Under the pieces are notes generated by a model, which saw only the letters and a list, made by a program, of their open reading frames with translations, was not told the origin of the DNA and did no database searches. Position numbers and translations under genes: made by a program. This document shows positions 1-7,350 of a stretch of DNA of 41,757 nt, piece by piece. The DNA is taken from assembly GCA_017479865.1 (NCBI GenBank), contig JAFVBS010000011.1, positions 1 to 41,757 of the forward strand. Direction: 5' to 3'. The stretch's first letter is position 1, and each line of letters opens with the position of its first letter. The stretch comes from Clostridia bacterium. Lineage in GTDB: Bacteria; Bacillota; Clostridia; TANB77; CAG-508.

Positions 1-1
1 A

Positions 2-229
2 AATGGAGATATTTGTTACGCAGTTGTAAGAAATACACCTGGTTGTTGTGGAAATGATGGATTAGCAGGTTTAGATATAAGATATGATGAAGACTATCCA
101 GAAGAAGATACTTGGGTTGAAGTAATTGGAGTAGTTGGAACAGACACAATGTATGGCAGTAAAATACCTGCAATTCAAGTTTCATCAATGAAAATAAAAG
201 AAAAAGGGACAACATTTGTAACTAACTAG
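2..229 (+). CDS. C-terminal part of a TIGR03943/DUF1980 (YcgQ-like) protein, cut by window edge
   Basis: The frame is open from base 2 to a TAG at 227-229, giving the last 75 residues of a protein. The piece contains a TPGCCGNDGLAG stretch followed by an acidic turn and DTWVEVIGVVG. A Cys-Cys pair before a small beta domain with a W-V-x-V-x-G strand is what I recall from the C-terminal domain of the TIGR03943/DUF1980 (YcgQ) family. That family is usually encoded beside a permease (YcgR type) and is thought to take part in metal handling or transport, but its function is not settled. The N-terminal membrane part and any permease gene lie before the window. The family call rests on motif memory only. 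Confidence 0.5.
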   Translation, partial: NGDICYAVVRNTPGCCGNDGLAGLDIRYDEDYPEEDTWVEVIGVVGTDTMYGSKIPAIQVSSMKIKEKGTTFVTN

Positions 230-279
230 AGCAATAAATGACAATATATTAATTTTACTCTATTATTTTTTTAAATCTC

Positions 280-308
280 TTGATTTTTATAAAATAATTT
301 GATAATAT
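280..308 (+). promoter_or_regulatory. Promoter of the candidate small RNA
   Basis: TTGATT at 280-285 and TAATAT at 303-308 are separated by 17 bases, a reasonable housekeeping-sigma promoter. Transcription would begin near 313-316, right at the first arm of the hairpin cluster that follows. No open reading frame with a ribosome binding site begins before the terminator at 384-416, so the transcript would be a short RNA of about 100 nucleotides. Confidence 0.5.
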
Positions 309-310
309 AT

Positions 311-416
311 TTACAACTTGAATGACTATTTAGTCATTCGTCAAGAGAGCTAACGAGTTGTAAATGTCTACGTCGTTGGCACCAAAAAACTCTCAAATTA
401 AATTGAGAGTTTTTTA
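311..416 (+). ncRNA. Candidate structured small RNA ending in an intrinsic terminator
   Basis: An outer stem pairs 311-318 (TTACAACT) with 356-363 (AGTTGTAA), perfect over 8 bp and extendable to 11 with flanking bases. Inside it a second perfect stem pairs 320-327 (GAATGACT) with 332-339 (AGTCATTC) around a four-base loop. A 16-base unpaired stretch (340-355) follows, then a linker and a strong terminator hairpin. A promoter sits just upstream. It does not show the T-box GGTGG motif or any riboswitch core I recognise. It could be a free small RNA, or a leader of the acetyltransferase gene at 484 whose terminator limits read-through. Confidence 0.45.
384..416 (+). terminator. Intrinsic terminator
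   Basis: AAAAAACTCTCAA pairs with TTGAGAGTTTTTT around a short AT loop and ends in a run of T. It closes the transcript of the upstream gene and/or the candidate small RNA. Confidence 0.85.
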
Positions 417-483
417 TCATTCATTGACTTTTTTTGCCCTAAAAATTATACTATATATGTAAAATAATTAATTTGGTGAGAAA

Positions 484-1053
484 ATGATGAATTTGAAATT
501 TAAAAATGTATATGAGGATAATGAAAATATTACACAAATAGAACAACTCTATGAAGAATCATTTCCAGAATATGAAAGATTTGATTTTAATTTTTTGCAA
601 AAAGCATCTAAAAGAAAAGATAATAAGTTTTGGGTGATATATGATGATAATAATTTAATAGGCTTAACCTATTTAACCTTCGATAAAAATATGATTTTTA
701 TTTTATATTTAACTGTTGATAGTCAATATCGAAATAAAGGATATGGAAGTGAAATTTTAAATTTACTTAAAGAAAAATATAAAAATTATCATTTTATTTT
801 AGATATTGAAGCGGTGAAAAAGGATTCCAAAAATTATCATCAACGAGTAATAAGAAAAAAATTCTATGAAAAGAATGACTTTATTTCCACTAATTTAGGA
901 ATGTCTTATCAAGGGGAAGAATATGAATATCTATGTACAAGCAACATGAATATTAATGATAAAATTATTACCAAATTATTTGGAAAACTGTACAATCCAG
1001 TAATTCAATTTTTTACCAAATTTTATAGATTCGACCTGTATCAAATAAGATAA
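484..1053 (+). CDS. GNAT-family N-acetyltransferase
   Basis: The 189-residue product carries the acetyl-CoA pyrophosphate loop of the GNAT fold at residues 81-90 (QYRNKGYGSE), directly after the central strand FILYLTVDS. Family knowledge: these enzymes move an acetyl group from acetyl-CoA to an amine; the substrate cannot be read from the sequence. GGTGAG lies about five bases before the ATG at 484; a second ATG follows at once and would change the protein by one residue. The C-terminal part (about 140-189) is rich in aromatic and basic residues. The gene stands alone behind a terminator. Confidence 0.85.
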   Translation: MMNLKFKNVYEDNENITQIEQLYEESFPEYERFDFNFLQKASKRKDNKFWVIYDDNNLIGLTYLTFDKNMIFILYLTVDSQYRNKGYGSEILNLLKEKYKNYHFILDIEAVKKDSKNYHQRVIRKKFYEKNDFISTNLGMSYQGEEYEYLCTSNMNINDKIITKLFGKLYNPVIQFFTKFYRFDLYQIR

Positions 1054-1139
1054 TGGTTTTTATAAAAATATGGTTTGGTTGATAATGACCAGATTTTATG
1101 TTATGATAAACATGAAAAATTTCGAGGGAGGTACGCTTT

Positions 1140-1199
1140 ATGAGCAATATCGAAGAGATAGTCAAATCAAGGCATTCCGTTAGAAAATATTTGATATAA
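1140..1199 (+). pseudogene. Remnant: N-terminus of a nitroreductase
   Basis: A very good ribosome binding site (GAGGGAGGT) precedes an ATG at 1140, but the frame closes after 19 residues. The peptide contains EEIVKSRHSVRKYL, the typical opening of FMN-dependent nitroreductases (I-x-x-R-R/H-S-V-R-K/R-F/Y). What remains is therefore the start of a gene whose body has been lost; the next gene begins 16 bases later. A second scrap resembling a nitroreductase C-terminus lies at 2771-2852, beyond the two membrane genes. Confidence 0.6.
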
Positions 1200-1215
1200 A
1201 TATGTGAGGTTTTTA

Positions 1216-2085
1216 ATGGAAAAAGATAAGAAAAAATTTACGATAGCTGGGTATAGTTTTGATAGGATTATTGCCTATTTTACCATTTATAGTGTTGCTG
1301 GATTTGTCATAGAAACAATTTTCGGGGCTGTTACAAAAGGAGTAATAGAAAGTAGACAAAGCTTTGTGTATGGACCATTTTGTGCCATTTACGGGGTAGG
1401 AGCTCTTGCTATGATTTTATTACTTCGATACTGCAAAAAGAATTTTAAAAGCCTATTTATTGGTGGGTTTATTGTAGGATCTATTGTAGAATATATTGTC
1501 AGTTTAATTGGCGAATTAATTTTTCATGTAAAATGGTGGGATTATTCCGATATGCCACTTAATATTAATGGAAGGGTTTGCGTTTATTTCTCTATTTTTT
1601 GGGGATTTCTAGCAGTTTGTTTTCTACAATACATTCATCCTCATATTGAAAAATTAATTGATAAAATTCAGCAAAAGTTTTCAGAAAAATTCTTAAAGGG
1701 AATTATCGTATTTCTTTTTATATTTCAATTGATAGACCTTTTTCTAACTGGCTTTGCACTTGAGATGTTTATTATTAGGAAAGTACATGAACATGATTTA
1801 AATGTTGCTGGTAAAGCATTTATGGAAGTAAGATATAACCGATATTGTGAAAACAAAACACTTTCCAAAATGATTAACCAATTTTTTAATGATAGAAAAA
1901 TGATAAGAACTTTTCCAAATTTAAAAATACAAGATGTGAATGGGGCTATTATCTATTTTGATACACTAGTAGGAGATATTCAACCATATTACTACAAGTT
2001 CCATTTTAGACAGAAAAAGGAAGAAAGAACAGACTATGTTCAAGAAATGCTAGATGACCTACACAACGAAATAAAAAAGGAGTGA
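1216..2085 (+). CDS. CmpB-type putative ABC-transporter membrane protein (PF06541)
   Basis: The product has four to five N-terminal membrane segments and conserved blocks typical of the ABC_trans_CmpB family: VAGFVIETIFG, the FVYGPFCAIYGVGA block, WWDYSDMPLNINGRVC and FSIFWGFLAVCFLQY. A soluble C-terminal tail of about 110 residues follows a last hydrophobic segment. A GTG at 1204 would add four residues, but GAGG at 1206-1209 is well spaced for the ATG at 1216, so I use that. Despite the family name, a transport role is not established. The stop overlaps the ribosome binding site of the next gene, so the pair is probably co-translated. Confidence 0.8.
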   Translation: MEKDKKKFTIAGYSFDRIIAYFTIYSVAGFVIETIFGAVTKGVIESRQSFVYGPFCAIYGVGALAMILLLRYCKKNFKSLFIGGFIVGSIVEYIVSLIGELIFHVKWWDYSDMPLNINGRVCVYFSIFWGFLAVCFLQYIHPHIEKLIDKIQQKFSEKFLKGIIVFLFIFQLIDLFLTGFALEMFIIRKVHEHDLNVAGKAFMEVRYNRYCENKTLSKMINQFFNDRKMIRTFPNLKIQDVNGAIIYFDTLVGDIQPYYYKFHFRQKKEERTDYVQEMLDDLHNEIKKE

Positions 2086-2090
2086 TATCT

Positions 2091-2765
2091 TTGAAAAGAA
2101 CAAAATTAGTGGATAGAGTTTTGCCAACCTATAGCAAAGGGGAAGAAATTTTTAACATGGTATCTCATATTGTGGGAGGCGCATTAGGGATTGTTGCTCT
2201 TATACTAGGAATTGTGATAGCTGCGAAGCATGGAAATGTTTATGGAATTGTTTCTGACTGTATTTTCGGAGTTAACATTATTTTATTATATACAATGTCT
2301 AGTATTTATCATGGATTAAAACCATTTAGAAAAGCAAAAAAGGTGTTTCAAATTTTTGACCATTGTTCTATCTTTTTACTCATTAGTGGTTCCTATACAC
2401 CATTTTGCCTATGTACCTTAAGAGAATACAACACAGCATTAGGGTGGACGATATTTGGAATTGTTTGGGGTCTTGCTATTTTAGGAATTGTGTTAAATTC
2501 GATTGACTTGAAACAATTTAAAGTGTTTTCAATGATATGCTATCTTGTCATGGGATGGTGTATTATTGTAAGAATTGATGTCATCATCAATTCATTAGGA
2601 ATGACAGGATTTATGTTATTATTGTTAGGAGGAATTGCCTATACCATTGGTGCTATTCTTTATGGAGTGGGAAAAAAGAAAAAATGGATGCATTCCATTT
2701 TTCACCTTGCATGTGTAATTGGAACACTTTTACAGATGTTATGCATTATGCTCTATGTACTATAA
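2091..2765 (+). CDS. Hemolysin III / TrhA (PAQR-like) family membrane protein
   Basis: Seven predicted membrane helices and the family signatures are visible: EEIFNMVSHIVGGALG near the N-terminus, SSIYHGL, FQIFDHCSIFLLISGSYTPF, and a late HSIFHLACVIG. The His and Asp residues in these blocks are the conserved metal-site type residues of the hemolysin III/PAQR superfamily. The AAGGAG motif at 2077-2082 is too close to a GTG at 2082, but lies eight bases before the TTG at 2091, so I start there (224 residues). The gene is tightly coupled to the CmpB-type gene upstream. Real haemolytic activity should not be assumed; homologues are linked to membrane homeostasis. Confidence 0.85.
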   Translation: MKRTKLVDRVLPTYSKGEEIFNMVSHIVGGALGIVALILGIVIAAKHGNVYGIVSDCIFGVNIILLYTMSSIYHGLKPFRKAKKVFQIFDHCSIFLLISGSYTPFCLCTLREYNTALGWTIFGIVWGLAILGIVLNSIDLKQFKVFSMICYLVMGWCIIVRIDVIINSLGMTGFMLLLLGGIAYTIGAILYGVGKKKKWMHSIFHLACVIGTLLQMLCIMLYVL

Positions 2766-2770
2766 AAGAC

Positions 2771-2852
2771 AATAAGAAGTCTGTGTTCATGATGCCTATG
2801 GGCTATAAAACTGATGATTGCAAAACACACCCAATATGGCATACAACAAGGA
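2771..2852 (+). pseudogene. Remnant resembling a nitroreductase C-terminus
   Basis: In one frame this stretch reads NKKSVFMMPMGYKTDDCK followed by THPIWHTTRKK. The pattern M-P-M-G-Y-K-x-x-D-x-K with a following histidine and basic residues is what the C-terminal tail of many nitroreductases looks like. No start, no ribosome binding site and no body of the gene are present. Together with the N-terminal scrap at 1140-1199 it suggests that a nitroreductase gene was replaced internally by the two membrane genes. The assignment is from memory of the family and remains tentative. Confidence 0.35.
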
Positions 2853-2915
2853 AAAAATGCAGCACAGGATAGTGTTGGAATCGGATTAGCTTTATCTAAG
2901 ACCATTTTTAATTAA
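2844..2915 (+). pseudogene. Remnant: G2-box of a sensor histidine kinase ATPase domain
   Basis: In the frame starting at 2844 the sequence reads QQGKNAAQDSVGIGLALSKT followed by Ile-Phe-Asn and a TAA. D-S-V-G-I-G-L-A-L-S-K-T-I is a textbook G2 box of the HATPase_c domain of BceS/VanS-like kinases, where it normally follows F-Y-x-G-K-N-A. Nothing else of the kinase is present, so this is a fragment fused by rearrangement to the preceding nitroreductase-like scrap. Confidence 0.55.
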
Positions 2916-2919
2916 TTTA

Positions 2920-2933
2920 CGAACAGTTGTTTA
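2920..2933 (+). promoter_or_regulatory. LexA (DinR-type) SOS box
   Basis: CGAACAGTTGTTTA matches the Gram-positive LexA consensus CGAAC-N4-GTTYG at the CGAAC half and at GTTT of the second half. It overlaps the -35 element (TTTACA at 2930-2935) of the promoter for the Y-family polymerase, exactly where a repressor would block it. DNA damage should therefore switch on the polymerase and the YolD gene. Confidence 0.7.
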
Positions 2934-2958
2934 CAACTTAGAAAAATAGTGATATAAT
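2930..2958 (+). promoter_or_regulatory. Promoter of the Y-polymerase/yolD operon
   Basis: TTTACA (2930-2935) and a perfect TATAAT (2953-2958) are separated by 17 bases. The ribosome binding site GAGAGGTGGGG and the ATG at 2990 follow. Confidence 0.75.
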
Positions 2959-2989
2959 GTAATGTATAAAATGAGAGGTGGGGTGTAAA

Positions 2990-4489
2990 ATGCAACATAA
3001 ATACGATAAAATTTATATAGCAATTGATTTAAAAAGTTTTTATGCCTCAGTTGAATGCGTTGAAAGAGGTCTTAATCCTCTAACCACTAATTTAGTTGTC
3101 GCAGATAGCAGCAGAACCGAAAAAACGGTATGTCTTGCAGTTAGTCCTTCCTTAAAAGCATATAACATACCAGGAAGGGCTAGACTATATGAAGTAATAC
3201 AAAAGGTAAATGCCATCAATCATGGTAGAAAATTGAATGCGCCAAATGGTACATTTTCTGGCACTTCTTATGATGCAGTAGCACTAAAAAATAATAATGA
3301 CCTAGAACTAGGCTTTTTGATTGCAACACCAAGAATGAATTATTATAAACAATATAGTGAGGGTATTTACAACATATATTTAAAGTGGTTTTCAAAAGAT
3401 GACATATATGTTTATTCTATTGATGAAGTATTTATTGATATTACTCATTATTTGCAAACATATCATATGACACCAAGAGAGTTAACCACAAAGGTGATTC
3501 AAGATGTTTATCAAAAGACAGGAATTACAGCAACAGGCGGAATAGGAACAAATTTATATTTAGCAAAAGTTGCAATGGACGTTGTAGCAAAGCAAATAGA
3601 ACCTGATAAAAATGGTGTAAGAATTGCAGGGCTAGATGAAATCACTTATAGAAAAAAATTGTGGAATCATACACCGATTACTGATTTTTGGAGAGTTGGT
3701 CGAGGCTATAGTAAAAAGTTAGAAGAACATAGAATTTATACAATGGGAGATATTGCACAAATATCTGTAGAAAATGAAGAACTATTCTATAGGTTATTTG
3801 GTGTCAATGCGGAGTTACTAATTGACCATGCATGGGGCTATGAACCATGCACTATTGAAAGTATTAAGGCATATGAACCTACAACAAATAGTCTCAGTAT
3901 GGGGCAGGTTTTGCATTGCCCTTATCCTTACGAAGATGCAAAGCTAATTGTAAAGGAAATGACAGAACTTCTTACATTAGATTTAGTTGAAAAGAATCTT
4001 GTAACAGATCAGCTGGTATTAACTGTAGGATATGATATTGACAATCTAAAAAATCCATCTATCAAAAATTATTATCATGGAGAAATTACTGAAGATCGTT
4101 ATGGAAGAAAAGTACCAAAGCATGCCCATGGTACAATCAATTTAGACCATAAAACATCATCAACTAAGACAATAACAAAAGCAGTGATGGAACTCTACGA
4201 TAGAATTATCAATCAAAATTTGTTAGTGAGAAGAATAACAATCAATGCGAATAATGTCATCAACGAAAATAAAGTAAGTCAAAATGATTATGAACAAGTA
4301 GACTTATTTAATGATTACAAAGAGAAGAATCATCAAATAAAGAAAGAACAAACTGAAAAAGAATTGCAAAGAGCAGTATTAAAAATAAAAGACAAGTACG
4401 GTAAAAATGCAGTGATCAAAGGTATGGACTTACAAAAAGCAGGAACTACAATTGAACGAAACGGACAAGTTGGTGGTCACAAAGCATAG
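2990..4489 (+). CDS. Y-family DNA polymerase (UmuC/ImpB-like, UvrX/YqjW type)
   Basis: The 499-residue protein starts with the Y-family catalytic motif (IAIDLKSFYASVECVERG, Asp13 and the steric Phe/Tyr pair) and has the second metal-binding motif YSIDEVFIDIT near residue 147. A TATGGIGTNLYLAKVAMDV block marks the palm/thumb region, and the little-finger domain follows. Family knowledge: such enzymes copy past damaged bases with low fidelity. Length and the adjacent yolD gene match the UvrX/YqjW group of Firmicutes. A GTG at 2978 is in frame but lies inside the ribosome binding site, so the ATG at 2990 is preferred. A LexA box covers its promoter. Confidence 0.93.
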   Translation: MQHKYDKIYIAIDLKSFYASVECVERGLNPLTTNLVVADSSRTEKTVCLAVSPSLKAYNIPGRARLYEVIQKVNAINHGRKLNAPNGTFSGTSYDAVALKNNNDLELGFLIATPRMNYYKQYSEGIYNIYLKWFSKDDIYVYSIDEVFIDITHYLQTYHMTPRELTTKVIQDVYQKTGITATGGIGTNLYLAKVAMDVVAKQIEPDKNGVRIAGLDEITYRKKLWNHTPITDFWRVGRGYSKKLEEHRIYTMGDIAQISVENEELFYRLFGVNAELLIDHAWGYEPCTIESIKAYEPTTNSLSMGQVLHCPYPYEDAKLIVKEMTELLTLDLVEKNLVTDQLVLTVGYDIDNLKNPSIKNYYHGEITEDRYGRKVPKHAHGTINLDHKTSSTKTITKAVMELYDRIINQNLLVRRITINANNVINENKVSQNDYEQVDLFNDYKEKNHQIKKEQTEKELQRAVLKIKDKYGKNAVIKGMDLQKAGTTIERNGQVGGHKA

Positions 4490-4502
4490 AAAGGAACTGT
4501 AT

Positions 4503-4931
4503 ATGAAGGATTACAGCAAAATAATAAATTTACCACATCATGTTTCAAAAAAGCATCCTCAAATGTCATTAGAGGCAAGGTCGGCACAGTTTGCACCTTT
4601 TGCAGCATTAACAGGATATCAAGAAGAAGTTGAAGAAACAGGAAGACTAACAAGTAAAAGAATAGAAATTGATGAAGAGCAAAAAACAATTCTTGATGGA
4701 AAACTGCAAATGATTTTAAATCAAATGAATATGAAACCTACCATAAACATCACTTATTTTGTTCCAGACCAAAAAAAAGAAGGTGGTGAATATGTCACCA
4801 TCACAGGAAGTATTAAAAAGATTGATGAATATGGGCATATAGTTGTTATGGAAGATAATTTGGCAATACCAATAGAAGAAATGATAGATATATCTGGAGA
4901 ATTGTTTAAGACAAATGAAGAAACAGAATAA
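4503..4931 (+). CDS. YolD-like protein
   Basis: The 142-residue protein contains the YolD-family core: a short lead, PQMSLEARSAQFAPFAALTG (residues about 19-38), a helical stretch, and a C-terminal small beta region with ITYFVPDQ and a turn before IDEYGHIVVMEDN. AAGGA at 4491 is seven bases from this ATG; an in-frame upstream start at 4452 would overlap the polymerase and lacks a site. YolD proteins are regularly paired with Y-family polymerases in Firmicutes, and the 13-base gap to the polymerase stop supports one SOS operon. Its biochemical role is not established. Confidence 0.85.
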   Translation: MKDYSKIINLPHHVSKKHPQMSLEARSAQFAPFAALTGYQEEVEETGRLTSKRIEIDEEQKTILDGKLQMILNQMNMKPTINITYFVPDQKKEGGEYVTITGSIKKIDEYGHIVVMEDNLAIPIEEMIDISGELFKTNEETE

Positions 4932-4943
4932 AAAATCCTTTTA

Positions 4944-4972
4944 TTGACAAACATAAGATGTTGTGATATTGT
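4944..4972 (+). promoter_or_regulatory. Promoter of the GT8 glycosyltransferase gene
   Basis: TTGACA at 4944-4949 and TATTGT at 4967-4972 with a 17-base spacer, 30 bases before the ATG at 5002. Confidence 0.6.
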
Positions 4973-5001
4973 ATAGGAAGTTATAAAAAGGGGAGAAAAA
5001 A

Positions 5002-5955
5002 ATGTTACCAATAAAAGAAATTAATAATCAAGAACGAGAAGTAGTACCAATATTTTTTGCCATAGATGATAGATATATACCATTTATGGGAGTATGCTTG
5101 CAATCAATAACAGAACATGCATCAAAAGAGATATGCTATGACATTAAAATACTATATACCAATGTTTCTAAAGAAAATCAAGAAAGAATCATGGAATTTG
5201 AAAAAGACAATATCAAAATAGAATTTGTTGATGTAAGTAATTATATTAATCAAATTAAAGACAAACTCTATACTAGGGATTATTTTTCAAATGCAACCTA
5301 TTTTAGGTTATTTATTCCAGAACTATATCCACAATATCATAAAGCAATTTACATTGATGCAGATACAGTATTATTAGAGGATATTGCTAATTTATTTCAT
5401 ATTGATATTGGAGACAACCTAATTGGCGGAGTAAATGATGGCGTCATTATTAGTGGGGATGTATTCAAAGAATATGTAGAAAAAGTAGTAGGAGTTTCAG
5501 ATTGGCATCATTATTTCAATGCTGGAGTTTTACTAATGAATTTAGAGGAACTTAGAAAGTTTCATTTTCAAGATAAATTTACCTACTTATTGGGAGGAAT
5601 AAAATTTCCTGTGGCACAAGACCAAGACTACTTAAATAGAATTTGCAAAGGCAGAGTACAAATTATTGACTGCAACTGGGATGTAATGCCTGTTAATAAA
5701 GCAATGTACCAAGATGAAACGAAACTAAAACTAATTCATTATAATTTAGCAGATAAACCATGGCATAATGATAATGTATCATTTGAAAAATATTTTTGGG
5801 AATATGCAAAGAAAACGCAATTTATTAATGATATTATGAAAATAAAAGCAAGCTACACGGAAGCAGATAGGCTTGCTGACATAGAAATGGGAAAAAATTT
5901 AGCTGCTCTTGCACAAAAGGAATCAGACTGTGTAGGGGATGATAGAAAGAAATAA
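5002..5955 (+). CDS. Glycosyltransferase family 8 protein
   Basis: The 317-residue protein has the GT8 layout: an N-terminal Rossmann-like strand (IFFAIDDRYIPFMGVCLQSI), the metal- and sugar-nucleotide-binding D-x-D at residues 119-121 (YIDADTVLLED), the HYFNAGVLLMNL acceptor-side block and a late KPWH histidine. Family knowledge: retaining transferases that move glucose or galactose from a UDP-sugar, often in wall or lipopolysaccharide-type glycan synthesis; the acceptor is unknown. GGGGAG lies seven bases before the ATG. The gene is a single unit between its own promoter and a strong terminator. Confidence 0.9.
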   Translation: MLPIKEINNQEREVVPIFFAIDDRYIPFMGVCLQSITEHASKEICYDIKILYTNVSKENQERIMEFEKDNIKIEFVDVSNYINQIKDKLYTRDYFSNATYFRLFIPELYPQYHKAIYIDADTVLLEDIANLFHIDIGDNLIGGVNDGVIISGDVFKEYVEKVVGVSDWHHYFNAGVLLMNLEELRKFHFQDKFTYLLGGIKFPVAQDQDYLNRICKGRVQIIDCNWDVMPVNKAMYQDETKLKLIHYNLADKPWHNDNVSFEKYFWEYAKKTQFINDIMKIKASYTEADRLADIEMGKNLAALAQKESDCVGDDRKK

Positions 5956-5958
5956 TAC

Positions 5959-5996
5959 AAAAGCAAGTAATCATCGCAGGATTACTTGCTTTTAAA
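5959..5996 (+). terminator. Intrinsic terminator (GCAAGTAAT arm family)
   Basis: AAAAGCAAGTAAT pairs perfectly with ATTACTTGCTTTT (13 bp) around a nine-base loop. The GCAAGTA-type arm recurs in terminators at 9067, 11534 and 13121. Confidence 0.9.
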
Positions 5997-6186
5997 AAAT
6001 AAATGATTTATTTTGAGTATTGAAAATATCTCATTATCTTGCTATAATTTAGTAAATTACATAAATAGATTAGATAGATAATCATGAGAAAATGAAAATG
6101 CATGAAATAAGAAAGACTAGACTGATAAAAAATGAAAAGATCAATTGTTCAATCATTTTATTAATGAAAAAAGGAAAGTAGTTTAT

Positions 6187-7350
6187 ATGGAAGAACAAAA
6201 AACAATTTATTTAGACTATGCTGCCAATACGCCAGTAGATGAAGAGGTGTTAAGCATTTTTAATGAAACAACATTAAAATATTACGGAAATCCCAATTCT
6301 AACCATCACCTAGGAACAATTGCAAAAGAGCAAATCAATATTGCAGAGAAAAAAATTCTTAATAATTTTAAAGAAAAGTATCATATTGAAGACGATATGG
6401 AGCTAATATATACCTCTGGAGCAAGCGAGTCAAACAACTTGGCAATTAAAGGTGTTGCAAAAGCCTATCGAGAATATGGAAAACATGTTATCACCACTTT
6501 TTTGGAACATTCATCAGTTAGTGGACCATTAACGAGACTTAAAGAGCAAGGATATGAAATTGATTTATTGAATGTCAATCAAGAGGGAAAAGTAGATTTA
6601 AATCATTTAAGGCAATTGTTGAGAAAAGATACCATCTTAGTTTCTATTGCAAGTGTGGATAGTGAAATAGGAACAATCCAGCCAATACAAGAAATTGCCA
6701 AAATGCTAAAAGAGTATCCTAATTGTTTTTTTCATGTGGATTGTACGCAAAGTATTGGCAAAATAAATATGAATTTGGAAGGAGCGGATTTCATATCCTT
6801 TGCACCACATAAATTCTATGGCTTAAATGGCTTTGGAGGTTTGCTCAAGAAAAAAGGAATTGCTTTAGAACCATTAATTCATGGAGGAACAAGTACTACC
6901 ATATACAGAAGCGGAACTCCAGTGACAGGGCAGATTGTAGCAATGGAAAGGGCAGTGGAACTTGCAATTAAAAATCAAAATTATCGATATCAATATGTTG
7001 AAGAGTTAAATATTACATTAAGGAACCAATTAAAGCAATATGAAAAAGTGCAAATTAATACAATGAGCCAAGAAAACCCTTATATACTTAATTTAAGTAT
7101 CAAAGGAGTAAAGGCTGTAGATTTTAAACAAGAATTAGAAAAGTATGGAGTCTGCATTTCAATCAAATCTGCTTGTTCATCAGTGATTAGTCCATCAAGG
7201 TCAGTGATGGCAATTACCCATGATAGAAAAAGGGCTTTATCGTCATGGAGAATTAGCTTGAGTCATTTAGTCACCAAGGAAGAAATAGAAGAATTTTTAA
7301 AAATTTTTGATATTTGCTATCAAAAATTATGTAAGGAAGAGGGGAATTGA
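6187..7350 (+). CDS. Cysteine desulfurase (NifS/IscS-like)
   Basis: A PLP-dependent class V aminotransferase-fold protein of 387 residues. Visible signatures are YLDYAANTPVDEEV at the start, TSGASESNNLAIKG, FHVDCTQSIG, the PLP lysine in SFAPHKFYG (about Lys209) and the catalytic cysteine in KSACSS (Cys330), followed by an R-I-S-L-S-H block. Such enzymes take sulfur from cysteine as a persulfide. AAAGGAAAG is well placed for this ATG; an upstream in-frame TTG at 6145 is not. The stop overlaps the TTG start of the TtcA-like gene, which argues that this enzyme supplies sulfur for tRNA thiolation. Confidence 0.9.
   Translation: MEEQKTIYLDYAANTPVDEEVLSIFNETTLKYYGNPNSNHHLGTIAKEQINIAEKKILNNFKEKYHIEDDMELIYTSGASESNNLAIKGVAKAYREYGKHVITTFLEHSSVSGPLTRLKEQGYEIDLLNVNQEGKVDLNHLRQLLRKDTILVSIASVDSEIGTIQPIQEIAKMLKEYPNCFFHVDCTQSIGKINMNLEGADFISFAPHKFYGLNGFGGLLKKKGIALEPLIHGGTSTTIYRSGTPVTGQIVAMERAVELAIKNQNYRYQYVEELNITLRNQLKQYEKVQINTMSQENPYILNLSIKGVKAVDFKQELEKYGVCISIKSACSSVISPSRSVMAITHDRKRALSSWRISLSHLVTKEEIEEFLKIFDICYQKLCKEEGN

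Noticed and set aside
2684-2872. Open frame of 62 residues overlapping the end of the hemolysin III gene
   Set aside because: Its first half is an out-of-frame reading of the membrane protein and it has no ribosome binding site. Only the part after 2771 resembles a protein tail, kept as a remnant.
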